Below are positions 8,148 through 11,380 of a DNA stretch of 11,380 nt, piece by piece. Location: contig JALUUZ010000243.1 in assembly GCA_027021095.1 (NCBI GenBank), positions 1-11,380 of the forward strand. Reading direction: 5' to 3'. Position 1 is the first letter of the stretch; each line of letters starts with the position of its first letter. This DNA comes from Gammaproteobacteria bacterium (GTDB lineage: Bacteria > Pseudomonadota > Gammaproteobacteria > SZUA-21). Under the pieces are notes generated by a model. The model ran no database searches. It saw nothing but the letters and a program-made list of their open reading frames with translations, and had not been told where the DNA came from. A program made the translations under genes and the position numbers.

Positions 8148-8178
8148 ACGCCGGCGGCTGAAAACAAGCCGCCGGCGT
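8148..8178 (-). terminator. strong 12-bp GC-rich hairpin between rplA and rplJ
   Basis: ACGCCGGCGGCT pairs perfectly with AGCCGCCGGCGT around a seven-base loop. It lies 81 bases after the rplA stop. The tail is weak (TT, then AAACC), and the stem edge overlaps the palindrome GTTTAAAC, so a full intrinsic terminator is unlikely. A partial terminator, a 3' end protecting the L11-L1 message, or the upstream part of the L10 leader are all possible. Confidence 0.5.
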
Positions 8179-8259
8179 ACCTGCGGTCTTTGACGACTAC
8201 CGTTCCTGCCGGTTCTGACACAAGGTCAGTACAGGTCGAAACGGCAATCCAAAGTCTGA

Positions 8260-8955
8260 CTAAATCTTCAAACTGGCCTGGTCGACCGTGATGCCCGGGC
8301 CCATGGTCGAAGAAACCGTAATCTTGTTCATATAGACACCCTTGGCACTCGAAGGCTTCGCCTTCTGCAGGTCTGCCAGCAGCGCCTCGAGATTTTCTTT
8401 CAACGCACTGACTTCAAAATCGACCTTGCCGATCGAGCAGTGGATGATCCCGGCCTTGTCGGTACGGTACCTGACCTGGCCCGACTTGGCGTTACTGACG
8501 GCCTGGGCGACATCCGGCGTGACCGTGCCGACCTTCGGATTCGGCATCAAGCCCCGCGGACCCAGGATCTGCCCCAGCGCCCCGACGACGCGCATTGCGT
8601 CAGGCGAAGCGATCACTACATCATAGTTCAAATCTCCGCCTTTGATTTTTTCCGCCAGGTCTTCCATGCCGACCACATCGGCGCCGGCCTTTTTAGCCGC
8701 TTCGGCATTGGCGCCGGAGGTAAATACCGCGACACGCACGGTCTTGCCTGTGCCATGCGGCAATACCGACGAACTCCTGACCACCTGGTCGGATTTGCGC
8801 GGGTCGACGCCAAGATTGACACTGACATCGACCGACTCGGTGAATTTCGCTCCCGGCAGCTCTTTGAGCAGTGCAAAAGCCTCTTCAGCCGGGTAAATTT
8901 TCTGGCGATCCAGCTTTTCGCGAATCAGTTTCTGTCTCTTGCTGAGCTTTGCCAT
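8260..8955 (-). CDS. rplA: 50S ribosomal protein L1
   Basis: Forms the mobile L1 arm at the E site of the large subunit and, in E. coli, represses its own rplKA message. 231 aa, against 234 in E. coli. Start is ATG 8955 (MAKLSKRQKLIREKL); a GTG sits just before it, but the family begins MAKL and a GAGGGGG site lies upstream inside rplK. Conserved segments: SVDVSVNLGVDPRKSDQ (41-57), LPHGTGKTVRVAVF (65-78), GPRGLMPNPKVGTVTPDV (122-139), GQVRYRTDKAGIIH (149-162), and the RNA-contacting STMGPG (T217, M218, G219). The rplK stop and this start share one A (TGATG), so translation is probably coupled. The gene ends a few residues earlier than in E. coli, and a 260-base gap follows. Confidence 0.99.
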   Translation of the reverse strand: MAKLSKRQKLIREKLDRQKIYPAEEAFALLKELPGAKFTESVDVSVNLGVDPRKSDQVVRSSSVLPHGTGKTVRVAVFTSGANAEAAKKAGADVVGMEDLAEKIKGGDLNYDVVIASPDAMRVVGALGQILGPRGLMPNPKVGTVTPDVAQAVSNAKSGQVRYRTDKAGIIHCSIGKVDFEVSALKENLEALLADLQKAKPSSAKGVYMNKITVSSTMGPGITVDQASLKI

Positions 8956-9389
8956 CACTCGACCCCCTCGACTTCGATCCCCATACTGCGGGCACTGCCG
9001 GCAATGGTACGTACACCGGCATCCATATCGGCCGCCGTCAGGTCGGGCTGCTTGGTTTTGACGATCTCTTCCAACTGCTCACGGGTCACCTTGCCTACCT
9101 TCGTGGTATTGGGGACACTGCTGCCCTTGTCGATGCCTGCCGCTTTTTTGAGCAATACCGAGGCCGGAGGGGTTTTGGTGATAAAAGTAAAACTGCGATC
9201 CGCATAGACAGTGATCACCACCGGTACAGGCATACCCTGCTCGAGGTTTTGTGTCTTTGCATTGAACGCCTTACAGAATTCCATGATCTGCACACCATGC
9301 TGACCCAATGCAGGACCAACAGGCGGACTGGGATTGGCCTGCCCGGCAGGCACCTGAAGCTTGACATAAGCCTCGATCTTCTTCGCCAT
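8955..9389 (-). CDS. rplK: 50S ribosomal protein L11
   Basis: Part of the GTPase-associated centre of the 50S subunit, bound to the same rRNA region as L10; it is the target area of thiostrepton and is needed for RelA activation in E. coli. 144 aa, against 142. The N-terminal domain has the proline-rich QANPSPPVGPALGQHG (17-32) and IMEFCKAFNAKT; ITVYADRSFTFITKTPPAS (59-77) bridges to the C-terminal rRNA-binding domain, which has KVGKVTREQLEEI and ends GSARSMGIEVEG. Starts at ATG 9389 with GAGG nine bases upstream. It stops at TGA 8957-8955, overlapping rplA by one base. The 85-base gap after nusG contains a perfect 8-bp hairpin. Confidence 0.99.
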   Translation of the reverse strand: MAKKIEAYVKLQVPAGQANPSPPVGPALGQHGVQIMEFCKAFNAKTQNLEQGMPVPVVITVYADRSFTFITKTPPASVLLKKAAGIDKGSSVPNTTKVGKVTREQLEEIVKTKQPDLTAADMDAGVRTIAGSARSMGIEVEGVE

Positions 9390-9415
9390 TGTTTAATACC
9401 TCTTTGGGTGCAAGC

Positions 9416-9436
9416 GCCTGCAGCGACTCTGCAGGC
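9416..9436 (-). promoter_or_regulatory. hairpin in the rplK leader
   Basis: GCCTGCAG pairs perfectly with CTGCAGGC around a five-base loop, 26 bases before the rplK start and 38 bases after the nusG stop. No T run follows, so it is not a terminator. In E. coli the L1 operator is in the rplK leader, so this stem is a candidate, but I do not recognise the L1-binding loop sequence. It could equally be a processing or stabilising structure. Confidence 0.45.
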
Positions 9437-9474
9437 TCCCCGTCAACATTAAATTAAAAAAAGAGCACCGCCGG

Positions 9475-10008
9475 CTAGGCCTTTTCGACCTGGCTGAACT
9501 CAAGATCCACCGGGGTGGAACGCCCGAAAATCAGCACGGCTACCCGCACCTTGTTTTTCTCGTAATTCACTTCTTCAACGACGCCATTGAAGTCGTTGAA
9601 CGGACCACTGGTGACACGCACGACTTCCCCGACCTCGAACAGCACCTTCGGCCGTGGCTTGTCGGACCCTTCCTGTACCCGCTGCAGAATGGTATCAGCC
9701 TCCTTGTCGGTAATCGGCGCCGGATGATCACTGGTACCACCGATAAAGCCAAGCACTTTCGGCGTATCCTTGACCAGGTGCCAGGTGTCGTCGGTCATCT
9801 CCATCTGCACCAGTACATAGCCTGGAAAAAACTTGCGCTCACTGCGCAGCTGCTGACCTTCGCGCATTTCGACGACTTCCTCGGTCGGCACCATGATTTC
9901 ACCGAACTTGTCTTCCATGCCGAAACGTTTGATACGCTCGGCCAGGTACTGCTTTACCTTGGCTTCAAACCCGGAATACGCATGGACCACATACCAACGC
10001 TTGGACAT
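9475..10008 (-). CDS. nusG: transcription elongation/antitermination factor NusG
   Basis: Binds the RNA polymerase clamp through its N-terminal domain and, through its KOW domain, contacts ribosomal protein S10 or Rho. 177 aa, against 181 in E. coli, the difference being a shorter N-terminus (MSKRWYVVHAYSGFE). The NGN domain (about 1-115) has MVPTEEVVEMR, SERKFFPGYVLVQM and GFIGGTSDHPAPI; the KOW domain (about 124-177) has FEVGEVVRVTSGPFNDFNG and IFGRSTPVDLEFSQVEKA. F161 corresponds to E. coli F165, which contacts S10 and Rho. Start ATG 10008 has AAAAGG eight bases upstream. It follows secE by 31 bases, the usual pair. Confidence 0.99.
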   Translation of the reverse strand: MSKRWYVVHAYSGFEAKVKQYLAERIKRFGMEDKFGEIMVPTEEVVEMREGQQLRSERKFFPGYVLVQMEMTDDTWHLVKDTPKVLGFIGGTSDHPAPITDKEADTILQRVQEGSDKPRPKVLFEVGEVVRVTSGPFNDFNGVVEEVNYEKNKVRVAVLIFGRSTPVDLEFSQVEKA

Positions 10009-10039
10009 GAATGTTACCTTTTTTCCTTTCTACCGGAAT

Positions 10040-10420
10040 TCATTTCCACCATACATACAGAAAGTTGTAGATCACCGTCTTCAGCAGCAGATCCATCAAC
10101 CAGATCGTCACCCCGATGATGACCACCATCACGATCACGATCAAGGTCGTCTGCAGTGTTTCCTGCCGGGTCGGCCAGATCACCTTTCTGACCTCGATCC
10201 GCGCATCCTTGACGAATCCCCATGCGCGTTTTCCCTTTTCCGTCGCCAGCGCAAAAGCCATCGCGATTCCCAATGCCACCAGCATGACCAGCGATCCCAT
10301 CAGGGTCGAGGTCGCCTTGTAGTAAGAAAACGCCATTGCACCCGCAACCGCAATCGCCGTTGCCAACAGCAGTTTTACATTGTCCAGTGCCGATGATTTT
10401 GCTTCTGTGTTATCGCCCAT
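10040..10420 (-). CDS. secE: protein translocase subunit SecE
   Basis: Essential inner-membrane subunit of SecYEG that clamps the two halves of SecY. 126 aa, close to the 127 of E. coli, with three predicted membrane helices (about 15-33, 41-59 and 91-113), the long proteobacterial form. The diagnostic cytoplasmic motif EVRKVIWPTRQETLQTT (76-92) precedes the essential third helix. The C-terminus is unusually aromatic (NFLYVWWK). Start ATG 10420, with AAAGG three bases upstream, a close spacing. It lies 48 bases after tRNA-Trp with no visible promoter or terminator between, so it is probably in the same primary transcript. Confidence 0.98.
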   Translation of the reverse strand: MGDNTEAKSSALDNVKLLLATAIAVAGAMAFSYYKATSTLMGSLVMLVALGIAMAFALATEKGKRAWGFVKDARIEVRKVIWPTRQETLQTTLIVIVMVVIIGVTIWLMDLLLKTVIYNFLYVWWK

Positions 10421-10468
10421 CTGCCTTTACCCGGCCCGACGCTCTGTTTGACATGCCCGCCAAAATAC

Positions 10469-10544
10469 TGGCAGGCCAGGAGGGAATCGAACCCCCAACC
10501 TGCGGTTTTGGAGACCGCCGCTCTGCCAATTGAGCTACTGGCCT
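10469..10544 (-). tRNA. trnW: tRNA-Trp (anticodon CCA)
   Basis: 76 bases including encoded CCA. Acceptor stem AGGCCAG / CTGGCCT pairs perfectly; D stem GCTC / GAGC with GG in the loop; anticodon stem GCGGT / ACCGC with loop CTCCAAA, anticodon at 10511-10509; T stem GGGGG / CCCTC with one G-T pair and TTCGATT loop. The discriminator is G, as expected for tryptophan. It starts 13 bases after the tuf stop, so it must be cut from a joint tuf-tRNA-secE transcript or have a promoter inside tuf. tRNA genes next to tuf are common in proteobacteria. Confidence 0.97.
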
Positions 10545-10557
10545 AACTAACTCCTCT

Positions 10558-11380
10558 CTATTCGATAATTTTAGACACGACGCCTGCACCGACGGTACGG
10601 CCGCCTTCACGGATCGCAAAGCGCAGACCGTCTTCCATCGCGATCGGGGCGATCAGCTCCACCGTCATCTTCACATTGTCCCCAGGCATCACCATCTCCA
10701 CGTCCTTCGGCAGCTCGCACGAACCCGTCACATCCGTCGTCCGAAAATAAAACTGCGGCCGGTAACCCTTGAAAAACGGCGTATGACGGCCTCCCTCATC
10801 CTTACTCAACACATACACCTCACACTCAAACTTCGTGTGCGGCGTGATCGATCCCGGCTTCGCCAGCACCTGGCCCCGCTCCACTTCCTCGCGCTTCACT
10901 CCACGCAGCAACACCCCAACGTTGTCACCCGCCTGGCCCTGGTCCAAAAGCTTGCGAAACATCTCCACGCCCGTGCACGTCGTCGTCATCGTGTCCTTGA
11001 TCCCGACAATCTCCACGTCGTCTCCAACCGTAATCACTCCACGCTCCACGCGTCCCGTCACCACCGTACCTCGGCCCGAAATCGAAAACACATCCTCCAC
11101 CGGCATCAGAAAATCTCCGTCCACCGCCCGGACCGGCTCCGGAAAATACGTGTCCATCGCATCCACCAGCTTGTAGATCGACGGCACGCCAATCTCACTC
11201 TGATCTCCCTCCAGCGCCTTCAACGCCGATCCCACGATGATCGGCGTGTCATCCCCAGGAAACTCGTACTTGTCCAGCAGCTCGCGAATCTCCATCTCCA
11301 CCAGCTCGCGCAGCTCCTCGTCGTCAACCTGGTCCGCCTTGTTCATATAAACCACAATGTGCGGCACCCCTACCTGACGG
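10558..11380 (-). CDS. tuf: elongation factor Tu, 5' end cut off by window
   Basis: GTPase that brings aminoacyl-tRNA to the ribosomal A site. The window holds 273 codons plus TAG 10558-10560, starting in-frame with RQVGVPHIVVYMNKAD, so the G1-G3 motifs are outside. Visible: G4 motif NKAD, G5-type GSALKALEGD, then GDQSEIGVPSIYKLVDAMD, a slightly longer link than in E. coli; domain II with EDVFSISGRGTVVTGRVERG and GVEMFRKLLD; domain III with KPGSITPHTKFECEVYVLSK, GGRHTPFFKGYRPQFYFRT and the C-terminal RFAIREGGRTVGAGVVSKI. The Met inside VVYMNK is not a start. Codon use is odd: 17 of 18 Thr codons are ACG and Glu is mostly GAG, unlike nusG (8 of 9 Thr are ACC); the last 30 or so codons return to the local style. 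Confidence 0.99.
   Translation of the reverse strand, partial: RQVGVPHIVVYMNKADQVDDEELRELVEMEIRELLDKYEFPGDDTPIIVGSALKALEGDQSEIGVPSIYKLVDAMDTYFPEPVRAVDGDFLMPVEDVFSISGRGTVVTGRVERGVITVGDDVEIVGIKDTMTTTCTGVEMFRKLLDQGQAGDNVGVLLRGVKREEVERGQVLAKPGSITPHTKFECEVYVLSKDEGGRHTPFFKGYRPQFYFRTTDVTGSCELPKDVEMVMPGDNVKMTVELIAPIAMEDGLRFAIREGGRTVGAGVVSKIIE

Noticed and set aside
8956..8958. GTG directly before the rplA ATG, and likewise GTG before the rplL ATG (7442-7444)
   Set aside because: Shine-Dalgarno spacing and family N-termini favour the ATG in both cases.
7128..9207. Plus-strand open frames of 240 and 255 codons opposite rplL/rplJ and rplA/rplK
   Set aside because: Both run across gene boundaries of the opposite strand and have no recognisable protein features; shadows.
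9447..9463. A/T-rich patch with seven T in a row after nusG, seen as a terminator or promoter
   Set aside because: No stable stem precedes the T run, and the TTGACG nearby has no -10 hexamer at proper spacing. A promoter for rplK may exist here, but it cannot be supported.

Overview
The window is a compact, single-direction stretch of core gene-expression genes. Every real gene is on the minus strand, so transcription runs from high to low coordinates: tuf (5' end cut off by the window edge), tRNA-Trp, secE, nusG, rplK, rplA, rplJ, rplL, rpoB, rpoC (3' end cut off). This is the conserved bacterial rpoBC region. The proteins align most closely, by recall, with gammaproteobacterial versions: RpoB is 1357 aa and carries the proteobacterial insertions, SecE has the three-helix proteobacterial form, and nearly all motifs match E. 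coli with small offsets. The tuf - tRNA-Trp - secE - nusG order is the one seen in Pseudomonas-like gammaproteobacteria. The DNA is moderately GC-rich. I cannot name the genus from this window.

Layout. 11380-10558 is the last two thirds of EF-Tu. 10544-10469 is tRNA-Trp (CCA anticodon), 13 bases after the tuf stop. 10420-9475 holds secE and nusG. 9389-8260 holds the L11-L1 pair, sharing one base. 7999-7064 holds the L10-L7/L12 pair, preceded by a 260-base leader with strong secondary structure. 6826-1 holds rpoB and rpoC, preceded by a 237-base untranslated region with a series of hairpins. Inside the operon the other gaps are short (13 to 85 bases). Long gaps occur only before rplJ and before rpoB, the two places where ribosomal-protein and RNA-polymerase output are known to be adjusted separately in E. 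coli.

Together the genes make the translation factor that delivers aminoacyl-tRNA, one tRNA, a membrane subunit of the Sec translocon, an elongation factor that couples polymerase to the ribosome or Rho, the GTPase-associated stalk proteins and L1, and the two large RNA polymerase subunits.

There is no mobile element, CRISPR array, defence system or unknown protein gene here, and I found no new system. What deserves a second look is smaller: a sharp change in codon dialect inside tuf, an unusual pair of residues in the RpoC bridge helix, and the hairpin sets in the rplL-rpoB and rplA-rplJ gaps. All long plus-strand open frames are antisense shadows of these genes.
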